64,000 nt of DNA from Stomorhina lunata (lineage: Eukaryota > Arthropoda > Insecta > Diptera > Rhiniidae). Location: positions 118,770,716 through 118,834,715 of the forward strand of contig OW121741.1 in assembly GCA_933228675.1 (NCBI GenBank), given 5' to 3'. Both the position numbers and the translations under genes were made by a program. The stretch's first letter is position 1. Every line of letters begins with the position of its first letter. The notes beneath the pieces are model-generated. The model was not told the DNA's origin and searched no databases. It saw only the letters and a list, made by a program, of their open reading frames with translations. Below, piece after piece: positions 1 through 11,715 of the stretch.

Positions 1-1407
1 CAGCAAATTGCCCAAAGTACGTGTCTAAGAAATTTTGTTTACATTTTGTATTGTTTCAGCGATATCTCAGGTGTTTATGGACCGATTGTGATGAAATTTG
101 ACATCGTTCTTTGTGTGAGGATTTTCTAAAATCTATACTCCACAAATCTGATTAAGAATACCATTCAAATTGTACCGATCAACTCAGAATCGGCAAGAGA
201 ATCGATTTCGCGACATCCGTCTGTCTGTTTGTCTGACTTTTGAACATTATGATAATATATATATCTTCCTAGGAAGTGCAAAAATGCAGCTAACTACATG
301 ATATCCATTTAAAACCTACATATGTATGTAAGTATCTCACATATCAACGAAAATTTAAATTTTTTTTTGCAATTGGGAGAAATCCGTTCACGTTTGACAA
401 TTGATCCCGTATAACTTCGCCTAAGATACGATGAGGACACTTAGTATAAAAACGTTGTACAATATTGATATTCAGGGCGATAGCGCCTAAAATAAACTTT
501 CTAGAGGGATAACATTTGACAAAAGTATTTCTGATCTCTTGAAAAGTTCGATATTGAAAATGGGCGAGCTCTATTCACATTTAGTGAAATCTCCCATATA
601 ACCTTGACCGGGAATCGATTTAATGCTGATAAATTAAATCACATTAAAATTGCACTCGGACAGATCGAAAGAACAATGCATCCCAAATATTATTGATGAA
701 GTGTTCATTTTAATTAATTAACTAACTTTAGATTAATAAGTAAATCTTTAATAACTTTTCCGACAAAGCTGATATCCATCCATTCAAAAGCTATATATTT
801 CACGTATGTATCTAAAACTAAGAGTGTATACCCTATAATTTTAAGGCTTATCATTGTTAAAGCTTTGACCTAAATCAGTCCGCTAACTTCAGAGTTTTAC
901 ATAACTAATCTAGAACTTTTACTAATTGGATAATTCGTACGAATTAAAGTGCACAACCCTCACTGGGCACTGTGGGTTGCATGCCAGAATACTTAAACTT
1001 CATCAAATCGATGTGCTATTGCAAATCTAAGGGCATCTACATTTTGAATCATCTTTTCTGCATGGTTTATCTGGTCTATCGAACTTTATTAAATGTTCGT
1101 AAAATATGTGTCTATTTTATTTCGAAGCTACTGGCTGGCTTAAATATGCATTCTCTACTTGTAGTCTAGTAATCATTATCTTTCACAAAGGGACCACTTT
1201 AACCTTGGGTGCATAACTATTCTAGATGATGACGCCACCGAAAAGCTTTTCTTTTTCCGACTCTTAATTTTAAAGACTCTTTGCATATAATACTAGTATA
1301 ACCAAATTTAGCTAGGAATTACATTAAGTACTTTTGCAACACCATTGGTGAAGGGTATCCAAGATTTGGCAAAGCCGAATATACCACTCTTACTTGTTTT
1401 TTTTTTT
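1..1407 (+). mobile_element. Diverged DINE-1-like element, left end outside or lost
   Basis: The stretch has the order of blocks seen in the well-preserved copy at 31911-32727. A gaatcgattt...gcgacatccg segment followed by a short GTCY-type run (TCCGTCTGTCTG, near 214-234) leads, about 1.1 kb later, into a terminal GGTGAAGGGTATCC block. An inverted AAGCCGAATATA...CTTACTTG end closes it near 1400. The body between the GTCY core and the end is longer than in the other copies, so this may be a different subfamily or contain an insertion. No coding capacity is seen; small ORFs inside it are chance. Confidence 0.45.
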
Positions 1408-1410
1408 TTT

Positions 1411-3243
1411 GAGCTGATCAAAACAAAATTTTAACTTTATTTCCATACCTAGTACTTTAAAAGTTATGATGTAGCCAATTTTTTCCCTTTTTATTCCCTA
1501 ATTTCGAAAAACTTACACATGCATATTTGGTACTTCTTTGGTACATTTTACTAAAAAAGCAGTAAAATTTTGTTTCCATTCATATTACTTTATTAGATGT
1601 AAGTTATCATTTTATCCCTTTTTACACATTTTGCTTCCCGAAATCAAAAAGTACCAAATATAAATTCTTTATTTTTTCAACATATCTTACAGTAAAAAAA
1701 CTACCAAACACCTGTTCCATGATTTTCATAGCTATTTAAAACTTAAGTTTTGTTTAAATTTTGCTCTATATCTATTACCTCAGGAGATATAACGTTTTTG
1801 TTTTTTATTCCCTTTTTACCCTTAGCGACAAAATTTCCAAATATTATAAAAATCGTTCAGTTGATCCCGACTTATCATTTGCTTCCTTTTGTTTATTATA
1901 TTCTGTGATTTCCTTCTTGGGTAGTAATTCACTCTATTCTTATCCAACTCTTTACTATTGTAGCTCTTTTAAAAATGTGATATTCCAAAATGGCTCTTTT
2001 TGCCATCAAGCGTGGACACACCCGCCATGTACGGTGAATACGTTTGGAGCTCGTTACAAAATATATGAACCTACCGTATTACTTTCAATGTATTAACAGC
2101 TTATTATGTAAAACTATACCCGGTTATGAGACCAAAATTTGCTGGTACAGCTATCAATCAATGTTAGGTCCAGACTTTATACTTGGTTAATGCATCAGGA
2201 ACTTCTCCAAAATATTTTACCATCAATACCAACTAGTGTAATATTTTATTTAAAATTTGGTCCACATTTTGAATTAGTTGCACCCCAGAAGATATGTGAG
2301 ATATATTTCTAAATTTAACACAATTTCATTGTGGGTATATAAAATTCGTCACAGACGAATCTTATATACCCACTTGGTTTAATTAAAGATTTAAATTTTT
2401 GAATGACCTTTTCCCTATAAATGTTTAAATTAGTTATTTTAAATCAAAATCACCTACTTTTATTAACCTTTAAAACTATTAGCAATAAATGCAAAGATTT
2501 GAAAATCCCTTTCAAAAACCTAACCAAATTAAAATTCTGAGTGTTACAAAGCTAAAAAATTTAATCCAATAATAAAAATATAAAAAGGCGTTGTTCTGCA
2601 AATTAAATGAATTAAATAAATTTGAAGCAGACAATTTGCCCTCTTTTGTTTGAAAGCAAGCAAATGCTAAGTGTAACGGACAGACAGACAGATTTAGGGA
2701 GCAGGACTGGGCATATGGGCGTTTGGTTGTATTCATTGCTAAAGAAAATCAACTATTGAGAGTTGGAGGTGTTTTCAATTTGATATCATTTTTTAAAGCC
2801 ATAAACACTTGAGTCATATGGTCTGTGGTTGGAACGTGCTACATAAACTATAAAATTTTTATTTAAATAATTTCATATTTTTCCTTTCCTGTATTACTTT
2901 CATACTTTTTAGCATTAAATATACAAAGGTATGAACACATACTTATATTGTATATGTTGGTTTAAAGGACTATTCATATTTAGTTTTATTTTTGTAAATT
3001 TTCACAATATGTTTTAGACAGTCTATGTGACTAGTATTTTTTGGTCTATTTTGGCCATTGCCTGCACTAATTTCTTCCTTCTGTCTATTCATCTTTTGTG
3101 GTCGTGTAGGTGTTTGGGTTTGCTTATATGTGTAATACAAATGTATGGGTGACCGTAGGTGTTTGTGTTGGAAATTGTGTTTCCACTCTGTAGATCTTTT
3201 GTGGTCACTTGGAAAATGTAAACGTAAAAGTCATAAATATTAT
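1411..3243. other. Spacer with weak diverged direct repeats, no gene seen
   Basis: No convincing gene. Three loosely similar blocks containing a CCCTTTTTA core followed by an A-rich CGAAAA/CGACAAAA stretch lie near 1465-1530, 1609-1662 and 1790-1850, suggesting an old direct repeat. A near-perfect hairpin sits at 2331-2373. Part of the right half (3100-3200) is GT-rich. A 111-residue ORF at 1761-2096 runs across the degenerate repeats and looks accidental. Confidence 0.4.
2331..2373. repeat. Near-perfect 20-bp inverted repeat with 3-nt loop
   Basis: The arm GTGGGTATATAAAATTCGTC is followed by the loop ACA and then its reverse complement with one mismatch. The GGGTATATA / TATATACCC ends recall the terminal hairpin sequence of the DINE-like elements in this window, so it could be a remnant of such an element or a very small MITE. 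No function can be assigned. Confidence 0.6.
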
Positions 3244-3247
3244 TTAA

Positions 3248-3944
3248 CCCTAACACTCCTGACACGGGTACCTGGGTACCCGAACGAACTTTAAAGTCAA
3301 ATATCTCTTTAACGATAAATGATACAAAGTTGAGGTTTTGTAAGTTCCTAAAACTATTTATTTTCTAAAGATTTTTGTTTCTCTAAGCTTTCCAAAGTTT
3401 TTGGCTTAGGCTGTGGATTTACCGAAAGTCAAATATTTCTAACCCTCCTGATGAGGGTACCCGGGTACCAGTAAGAAAATTAAGGCATTATATATATAAA
3501 AAAGTAATGGATATGATTCTATTTTTTATTTTAGTTTAAAATGTGTGCATTTAATTAATAATTTGACAACTTAACTTTGCACTTTTATAACAGATAAGCT
3601 TCAGAAAATTACAATTCTGTTAAGCGTGACGCAATAATTTGGTTGTGTGTATTACATATTGGCCTTTGGCAACCATCATGCACTTTATGTGTTTTGAGAT
3701 TTGATTTCTGATTAATAGCCATGCAAAGGTAACAATTTCAAAGCTGTTAAATCTTCTGAATTCTTCTAGTAAACATTTAATGTTAATTCCATTTTCTGTA
3801 AAGAACTATTCAAATTATCCTCTGCAGTTAGTCTAAATATATTTCGCGGAATATTTTAATCGTAACTGAGAAATTAGTATTCACGGGTACCCGGGTACCC
3901 TTATCAGGAGTCTACGTATAAAAATGTTATCAGTACGGTTAGGG
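3248..3944. mobile_element. piggyBac-like non-autonomous element 1 (697 bp, TTAA flanks)
   Basis: TTAA lies immediately outside both ends (3244-3247 and 3945-3948). The element begins CCCTAAC and ends GTTAGGG, giving imperfect terminal inverted repeats with the CCYT start typical of the piggyBac superfamily. Subterminal repeats carrying the palindrome GGTACCYGGGTACC lie at 3267-3280 (direct), 3456-3469 (direct) and 3886-3899 (inverted), each preceded by CTCCTGA-like sequence. The left palindrome starts 19 bp from the left end and the right one ends 45 bp from the right end. This asymmetry resembles the 3-bp/31-bp spacer asymmetry of the canonical piggyBac ends. No transposase ORF is present, so it would need transposase in trans. 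Confidence 0.8.
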
Positions 3945-3948
3945 TTAA

Positions 3949-4445
3949 TTGGATTAAAAGCTTAAAAAATAACACTCTAGTTAAGTATACAGACAGATAC
4001 ACACACACATAGAGTCAAAATTTATGAATCCTAACAAAAGATAATAAAATGAAATAAAATCTTTCTTCGTTAAAGGTGGAGGTGGAGGAGGACAAGTATA
4101 TTTAGTTGTATATATTTGTACGGCTTTATCTGTAGGCGTAAATATTAATTTTAAAGTTTAATACCCAAAATTAAAGAACAAATTAGAAATATCATAGAAT
4201 TATTTTTGTAAGGACTAAATTGTCAAGGGTACTTTTGCTGTCGGCTACAGTATTTCTGTATAAAAGGAAGTCAAGGAAATATTGCATAATCTTATTACAA
4301 AATAAATAAAGAATAACTGAAAGTCAAAATTATCTTATATTTAGAAAAAGAAATGGCTAATAATTTTTTTTAAAACCTTTAAATTTTAATTTATTTTAAG
4401 CTAAAATTTAAATTCTTTTAAATATTCAATATCAACATTTTAAGA
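3949..4445. other. Short spacer, no gene seen
   Basis: AT-rich sequence between the piggyBac-like element and the first satellite array. It contains a small GGTGGA-type purine repeat near 4074-4094 and otherwise nothing recognisable. The last 100 bases grade into the satellite. Confidence 0.4.
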
Positions 4446-7400
4446 TTATTTTGAAAATAAATAAAAAAAAAAATTTTTCTATTAAAAATTTTTGACATTT
4501 AAAATTTTTTTATAGAAAAATTTTTAAAAATTAAATTTTTCGAAAGAAAATTTTCAAAATTTTTTATAGAAACTTTTTGATGTTCAATTTTGAAGTTTTA
4601 TAAAATTTGCAGATCAAAATTTTTGATGTCTAAATTTTTTTTATAAAAAACTTGTCATATTCAAAATTTTTCTTTAGAAAATTTTTGATGTTCAAAATTT
4701 TTCTATACAAAATTTTTGATATTCAAATTTTTTTTATAGAAAATTTTAAATGTTCAAAATTTTTTAACAGAAAATCTCTGATTTTTTAAATTTTTCTATA
4801 GAAAATTTTTGAAATTCAAAATTTTTCTATAGAAAATTTTTGATGTTCAAAATTTTTCTATAGAAAATTTTTGATGCTCAGAATTTTTCTATAGAAAATT
4901 TTTGATGTTCAGAATTTTTCTATAGAAAATTTTTTATACTCAAAATTTTTCTACAGAAAATTTTTGATGTTCAAAATCTTTCTATAGAAAATTTTTGATG
5001 TTCAAAATTTTTCTATAGAAAATTTTTGATGTTCAAAATTTTTCTATAGAAAATTTTTGATGTTCAAAATTTTTCTATAGAAAATTCTTGATGCTCAAGA
5101 TTTTTCTATAGAAAATTTTTGATGTTCAAAATTTTTCTGTAGAAAATCTTTGATGCTCAAAATTTTTTTAGAAAATTTTTGATGTTCAAAATTTTTCTAT
5201 AGAAAATTTCTGTTGTTCAAAATTTGTCTACATAAATTTTTGCGTGTTCAAAAAATTTTTGATGTTGAAAACCCTTTTTTAATGTCATTTTGTTTCTATA
5301 GAAAAGTTTTGATGTTAAAAATATTTCTATTGAAAAGTTTTAATATTCATAATTTTTATAATGAAAATATTTGATGTTCAAAATTTTTCTATAGAAAATT
5401 ATTGACGTTCAAAATTTTTCTATAGAAAATTTTTGATGTTCAAAATTTTTCTATAGAAAACCTTCGATGTACAAAATAATTCTATAGAAAACTTTTGATG
5501 TTCAAGATTTTTCTACTGAAAATTTTTGATGTTCAAAATTTTTCTATAGAAAATCTTTGATGTACAAAATTTTTGACATTCAAAATTTTTCTACAGAATA
5601 TTTTTTATGTTCAAAACTTATCTAAAGAAAATTTTTGTATTACAAAATTTTTCTATTTAAAATTTTGATTATTAAATTTTTTTCTATAGAAAAATTTTAA
5701 TTATTAAAATTTTTTTTACAGAAAAATTTTTGTTTTCAAAATGCTTTTTGTGGAAAGATTTTTGTATCAAAATTTTTTCCATAGAAAAATTTTCGTTATC
5801 AAAATTTTTTCTACGGAAAAATTTTTTTTCTATGGAAAAATTTTTGTTATCGAAATTTTTGTTATTAAAATTTTCTTTACGTTCAAAATTTCTCTTTAGA
5901 AAATTTTTGATGTTCAAAATTTGTCAATAGAAAGTCCCGGATGTTCAAAATTTTTCAATAGAAAATCTGTGATGTTCAAAATTTTTCTTTAGAATATTTC
6001 CGATATTTTTCCGATAATTTTTCTATAGAAAATTTTTCATGTTCAAACTTTTTCTATAGAAAATTTTTGATATTCAAAATGTTTTTATAGAAAATTTTTG
6101 ATATTCAAAATGTTTTTATAGAAAATTTTTGATAAAAATTTTTCTATAGAAAGTTTTTGATGTTCAAAATTTTTCTATATAAAAGTTTTGATGTTCAAAA
6201 TTTTTCTATAGAAAATCTTTTGAATATCAAAATCTTTTTGTTCAAAATATTTGGTATTCAAAATTTTACTATAGAATATTTGTTATGTTTAAAATTTTTC
6301 TATAGAAAATTTTTGTTCTTTAAAATTTTTCTATTAAAAGTTTTGATTATTAAAATTTTGCTATAGAAATATTTTGATTATTAAAGTTTTTCTATAGAAA
6401 AATTTTTGTTATCAAAACGTTTTTCTATAGAAAAATTTTTGTTATCAAAACGTTTTTTGGTAGAAACATTTTTGTTATTAAAATTTTTTCTATGGAAAAA
6501 TTTTTTCTATGGAAAAATTTTTTTTATTAAAATTTTTTTTATGGAAAAATTTTTGTTATTAAAATTTTTTCTATAGAAAAATTTTTGTTATCAAAGTTTT
6601 TTCCATTTAAAAATTTTTGTTATCAAAAATTTTTATATAGAAAAATTTTCATTATCAAAAATTTTCTATAGAAATATTATCGTTAGCAATTTTTTACCAA
6701 TTCTTTTTAGAAAAATTTTCGTTATCAAAAATTTTTCTATAGAAATATTTTCGTCATAGAAAATTTTTCTTTAGAAAAATTTTCGTTATCAAAAATTTTT
6801 CTATAGAAAAATTTTCGTTATCAAAAATTTTTCTATAAAAAAATTTTCGTTATCAAAAATTTTTCTATAGAAAAATTTTCGTTATCAAAAATTATTTTAT
6901 AGAAAAATTTTCGTTATCAAAAATTTTTTATAGAAAAATTTTCGTTATCAAAAATTTTTTATAGAAAAATTTTGATCATCAAAAATTTTTTATAGAAAAA
7001 TTTTGATCATCAAAAATTTTTTATAGAAAAATTTTGATCATCAAAAATTTTTTATAGAAAAATTTTGATCATCAAAAATTTTTTATAGAAAAATTTTGAT
7101 CATCAAAAATTTCCTATAGAAAAATTTTGATCATCAAAAATTTTCTATAGAAAAATTTTGATCATCAAAAATTTTCTATAGAAAAATTTTGATCATCAAA
7201 AATTTTCTATAGAAAAATTTTGATCATCAAAAATTTTCTATAGAAAAATTTTGATCATCAAAAATTTTCTATAGAAAAATTTTGATCATCAAAAATTTTC
7301 TATAGAAAAATTTTGATCATCCAAAATTTTCTATAGAAAAATTTTGGATGATTAATAATAAATTTTTGGATGATAAATTATAAATTTTTTTTTGACTAAA

Positions 7401-9260
7401 TTTTTCTATTCAAAATTTTTCTGAAGAAAAAAATTTGTTAACAAAAATTATTCCAAAGAAAAAATTTTAATAACGAAAATTTTTATATAGAAAAAATTTT
7501 GCTAACTAAAATTTTTATATAAAAAAATTTTGATAACGAAAATTAAAAAAAAAATTATTTGATAACGAAAATTTTTCTAAAAAAAAAAATTTGATAACGA
7601 AAATTTTTCTACAAAAAAAAAATTTGTTCACGAAATTTTTGCTATAGAAAAAATTTTGATAGCTAAAATGTTTCCACAAAAAAATATGTTATAGTTTTAA
7701 AGAATATTGTAATTTTAAAAAATATTTCAAGGGAAAAAATTAAAAATTTGTCTAAAAAAAAATTTGTTATTGAAAATTGTTCTATAAAAAAAAATTTTGA
7801 CAAAATAATAATGAAAAAAAATTCAAATTTAAAACTATTCTACAGAAGAAATTTCGACAACAAAAACTTTTTTATAGAAAAAATTTTGATAATCAAAATA
7901 TTTCAATAAAAGGAATTCTAATGACGAAAATTTTTCAATAGAAAATATTTCATCAACAAAATTTTCTTTGTAACTTTAACATTAAAAATTTTCTATAGAA
8001 AAATTGTAAACATCAACTATTTTTTCTAAAAAAACTTGAACATCAAAATTTTTCTATAGAAAATTTTGGATGATCAAAATTTTTCTATAGAAAATTTTTG
8101 ATGATCAAAATTTTTCTATAGAAAATTTTTGATGATCAAAATTTTTCTATAGAAAATTTTTGATCATCAAAAATTTTCTATAGAAAATTTATTTATAGAA
8201 AAATTTTCTATAGAAAAATTTTGATCATCAAAAATTTTCTATAGAAAAATTTTGATCATCAAAAATTTTCTATAGAAAAATTTTGATCATCAAAAATTTT
8301 CTTTAGAAAAATTTTGATCATCAAAAATTTTCTATAGAAAAATTTTGATCATCAAAAATTTTCTATAGAAAAATTTTGATCATCAAAAATTTTCTATAGA
8401 AAAATTTTGATCATCAAAAATTTTCTATAGAAAAATTTTGATCATCAAAAATTTTCTATAGAAAAATTTTGATATTCAAGTTTTTTTAGAAAAAATTGTT
8501 GATGTTTACAATTTTTCTATAGAAAATTTTTAATGTTAAAGTTATAAAGAAAATTTTGTTGATGAAATATTTTCTATTGAAAAATTTTCGTCATTAGAAT
8601 TCCTTTTATTGAAATATTTTGATTATCAAAATTTTTCTATAAAAAAGTTTTTGTTGTCGAAATTTCTTCTGTAGAATAGTTTCAAATTTGAATTTTTTTT
8701 TCATTATTATTTTGTCAAATTTTTTTTTTTTATAGAACAATTTTCAATAACAAATTTTTTTTTAGACAAATTTTTGATTTTTTCCCTTGAAATATTTTTT
8801 AAAATTACAATATTCTTAAAAACTATAACACATTTTTTATGGAAACATTTTAGCTATCAAAACTTTTTCTATAGTAAAATTTTTGTGAACAAAATTTTTT
8901 TATAGAAAAATTTTCGTTATCAATTTTTTTTTTTTTTTTAAATTTTAGTTATCGAATAATTTTTTTTTTAATTTTCGTTATCAAATTTTTTTTTATATAA
9001 AAATTTTAGTTAGCAAAATTTTTTTTGTAGAAAAATGTTCGTTATTAATTTTTTTTTTTTGGAATAATTTTTGTTATCAAAATTTTTTCTTTAGAAAAAT
9101 TTTTAATAGAAAAATTTAGTCAAAAAAAATTTTATAGAAAAATTTTCAATAACAAAATTTGTATTTGAATAATTTTTGTTTTTAAAATCTCTTTAGGAAA
9201 GTTTTCCTTATCGACATTTTTTTATGGTAATATTTTTCTAGAGACAAATTTTCAATATTC
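4446..9260. repeat. Satellite array A, about 31-bp CTATAG palindromic monomers
   Basis: The repeats are built on TTTTTCTATAGAAAAT plus a connector that changes along the array: GATGTTCA at about 4790-5680, GTTATCA at about 6390-6960, and GATCATCA at 6960-7340 and 8165-8475. The two GATCATCA blocks are nearly uniform at 31 bp. From about 7385 to 9130 the array is itself a large imperfect inverted repeat. Small ORFs here (for example 5684-5917 minus, 6157-6366 plus) are repeat translations rich in Phe, Ile, Lys and Asn, not genes. Confidence 0.95.
7385..9130. repeat. Large inverted repeat within array A (two arms of about 620 bp)
   Basis: The left arm (about 7385-8010) and right arm (about 8495-9130) match as reverse complements in non-periodic landmarks. 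Examples are TTTGACTAAATTTTTCTATT at the outer ends, AGGAATTCTAATGACGAAAA (left, near 7912) against its complement near 8592, and GTTATAGTTTTAAAGAATAT (left, near 7690) against its complement near 8810. The centre (about 8010-8495) holds the uniform GATCATCA units, which switch strand near 8165. Arm edges are approximate. Confidence 0.75.
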
Positions 9261-10929
9261 TTTAAAGCTAAATTATTAAATCAGTGAAACGCCATTATCA
9301 GGTATCTACTTACATATTCATTAACAATTTAATTTGTTTTAAATATAATATTAATCCACTTACGTTAAACAATGCCAATGAAGACACAAACACCAGCTTT
9401 ATTTCTCTTACTATCATCCACGAAAGAAGAAAACACTTAAAATAATGTCTCTGTTTTTCATTTTCCCAATCCTTCTTGCCTCTTCCTGCTTCTTTTCTTA
9501 CATTAAAACTGGTTTTTATTAAAATTTCATTCATTATCTGGTGACACCTTATATGTACTTTCTTATATTTGCCTTCACCTAATGGCTTAAGCTATATCAA
9601 GCGCTGTAACTCTTAGTTTGGTTAAGATGGTGAGGGGGAGTAAATGACAAAAGCAGCTACGAGAAAATTGTTTGCAACAAAATTTCTTTATTAAATAGGA
9701 AAAGGAGTTCTGATGAAACTGATGCGTTCTTTTTTTTGGTTGTGGTAACGATTGTACCAAATTCATTCAGAAATCAAATTTCGGAATGTATTTATCCTAC
9801 TCGAAGATTTTAAAGATGGTAACCAATTTTGAATATGTTTTGTTTTAGAGATCTTTGTTATACTTGTCGTTAAATCTCTGTATTAAAGCTAAGTGTAGAA
9901 ATAATCCAGATTATAAGGTAACCTTCATTTTCTCCTGCACAACCTTAATTTTTTGGCTTTTGAAGGATCCAAGTTATCTTGAGTTTGTCTATGTATGTGG
10001 CAGTATTCATGATTGTATAAAACTTTAGAATAAACTGTGAATAGAGGTTTTTATCTGTGTGAGAGAAAGTATATCTTTGTAGTAGTTGGCTTGTCTCTTA
10101 GAATATTTGCTTTAAAATAACGTGTCTTACCAAAGTATGTCTGTATGAATGTATGTATGTGATAAAGACATCCTATATTGGTATGTGTGCTAAAAGTCTT
10201 TTTAAGTGCCAACTATTTATTGTAACAATAAAAGAAAAACAAAAATGATAAAAGGGGTAAATTAACAAAACGAGGAAAAAATTCAATTACAAACAATTGA
10301 ATTTCATTTGTTTGACGTAAGAAAAGAGAAGGTAGAAGACATCAGAACACAGACAACTACAACTAAAATTCCTAAAGGTAGAGTAAACAAAAGTGGGTGG
10401 TAAAAGTTCTCAGGCAAACTAAAAGTGTTATTTGAAGTAAGTAATAGTGTTAAGTATGTTGTTGCTCTTGAAGTAGCTTTAGATTTCTGAGGGTTTTGTC
10501 TTAGTGATTTCTTTCCTTTCGGCCAAAATAGATTGTTGTAATTGTAATGAGTTTGCTGTTGTATCTTTCTCATTATGGTTCTTGTTGTTTATTTGTTTTA
10601 TCGTAATTTCTTCAATGAATTTGGCCCATGTTCTTGTTATGTTGTTTTAATTATTTCGCCAATAAAGTGAAAGATTTAAATTCATTGAGGCGTTGTATCT
10701 AATTGTATTTTATTTTGATTATTATGTTCGATGTTTGGGTAGTTTATTTCTTCAGTAGTTTATTTCTTCAGTTAATTGTGCCATTGGTTGGTCATGTACA
10801 AGTTGTTTTAAATGAATTCTTTCGTGTCTGTCGTTAGTAGATTGTGCGGACGAGTTTTGCAGACAAATAAAAATGACTACCTTAAATTATAATATGAACG
10901 TAATAATAAAAGCACTTTTGAAAAATGCT
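9261..10929. other. Spacer, no gene recognised
   Basis: A mixed-composition region between arrays A and B. A short tandem duplication of AGTTTATTTCTTC lies near 10740-10770 and GTATGTAT-type repeats near 10140-10160. ORFs of 74 and 89 codons on the minus strand (9310-9534, 10304-10573) have no recognisable domain and no supporting context. Confidence 0.4.
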
Positions 10930-11264
10930 TAAAGACCTTAAAAGTTCTTCTATAGAAGAACTTTTTTCTATAAAAAAATTTTTGTTATCAACATTTTTTA
11001 TATAGAAAACTTTTTGTTATAAAAATTTTTTCTATAGAAAAATTTTTGGTTTCAAAATTTTTTCTATAGAAAAATTTTCGTTATCAAAATTTTTTCTATA
11101 GAAGTTATCAAAATTTATTATAGCTAAATTTTTGTTATCAAAATTTTTTCATTAAAAAGTTTTACTGTAGTGTATTGCACTAAGAATCCCAATTTATTAC
11201 AATTATTTATTATTGTAATAAATAGTTTTTTGATAAAACCAAAAAATGTTGGTGGGGAAACCTT

Positions 11265-11310
11265 TCCTCGACGCGTTTCGATGGTTGGTTAGACCATCTC
11301 ATCAGGAAGA
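11265..11310 (-). ncRNA. Type I hammerhead ribozyme motif, left arm copy
   Basis: Read on the minus strand, the parts in order are: stem I strand TCTTC; core CTGATGA; stem II GATGGT with loop CTAACCA and ACCATC; core GAA; stem III ACG/CGT; cleavable C; stem I return strand GAGGA. Stem I contains one T-G wobble, so pairing is kept. The predicted cleavage is after the GTC triplet, between 11270 and 11269 of the minus strand. It is the inverted partner of the right-arm copy. Confidence 0.75.
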
Positions 11311-11669
11311 TTATCCCTAATTCTAGACAGAGCGAAAACCTCACATTATGTATAATTTGAGGGACTGAATAAATACGAATTATTATTATTGTGTCCAACA
11401 AATATCAACATAAAGCGCAGATTATCATCCGAACAGAAACACACAAACATTTTTCAGTTTTATCATTTCTTTATTTCCCACACTTTTGTTGTTGCTTTGT
11501 TGGCGACTAAGACAAAAGTGCTATAAAGGGGGTTCAAAGAAAGATTTAAATAAACAAAAGTTTATTTTAAAGCTTGGCACATGTGCAGCCGTATATTTAT
11601 TAAAAAGGTTTATCAAAATTTGGGACATTAAACATTTGAGGTTTTCGCTCTGTCTAGAATTAGGGATAA

Positions 11670-11715
11670 TCCTCCTGATGAGATGGTCTAACCAACCATC
11701 GAAACGCGTCGAGGA
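11670..11715 (+). ncRNA. Type I hammerhead ribozyme motif, right arm copy
   Basis: Order of parts: stem I TCCTC (11670-11674), core CTGATGA (11675-11681), stem II GATGGT (11682-11687) with loop CTAACCA and return ACCATC (11695-11700), core GAA (11701-11703), stem III ACG/CGT (11704-11709), cleavable C at 11710, and stem I return GAGGA (11711-11715). All invariant hammerhead positions are present and stems I and II pair perfectly. The predicted cut is after GTC, between 11710 and 11711. Stem III is three base pairs with no loop (palindrome ACGCGT), which a single molecule cannot close. Very short stem III is a known trait of Penelope/retrozyme hammerheads, which are thought to act as dimers. 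Activity is untested. Confidence 0.8.

Noticed and set aside
1761..2096. 111-codon ORF
   Set aside because: No domain recognised; it crosses weak degenerate repeats and lacks any gene-like context.
3266..3281. GGTACC palindromes as transcription factor or insulator sites
   Set aside because: Their fixed positions relative to TTAA-flanked ends in two elements make transposon subterminal repeats the simpler explanation.
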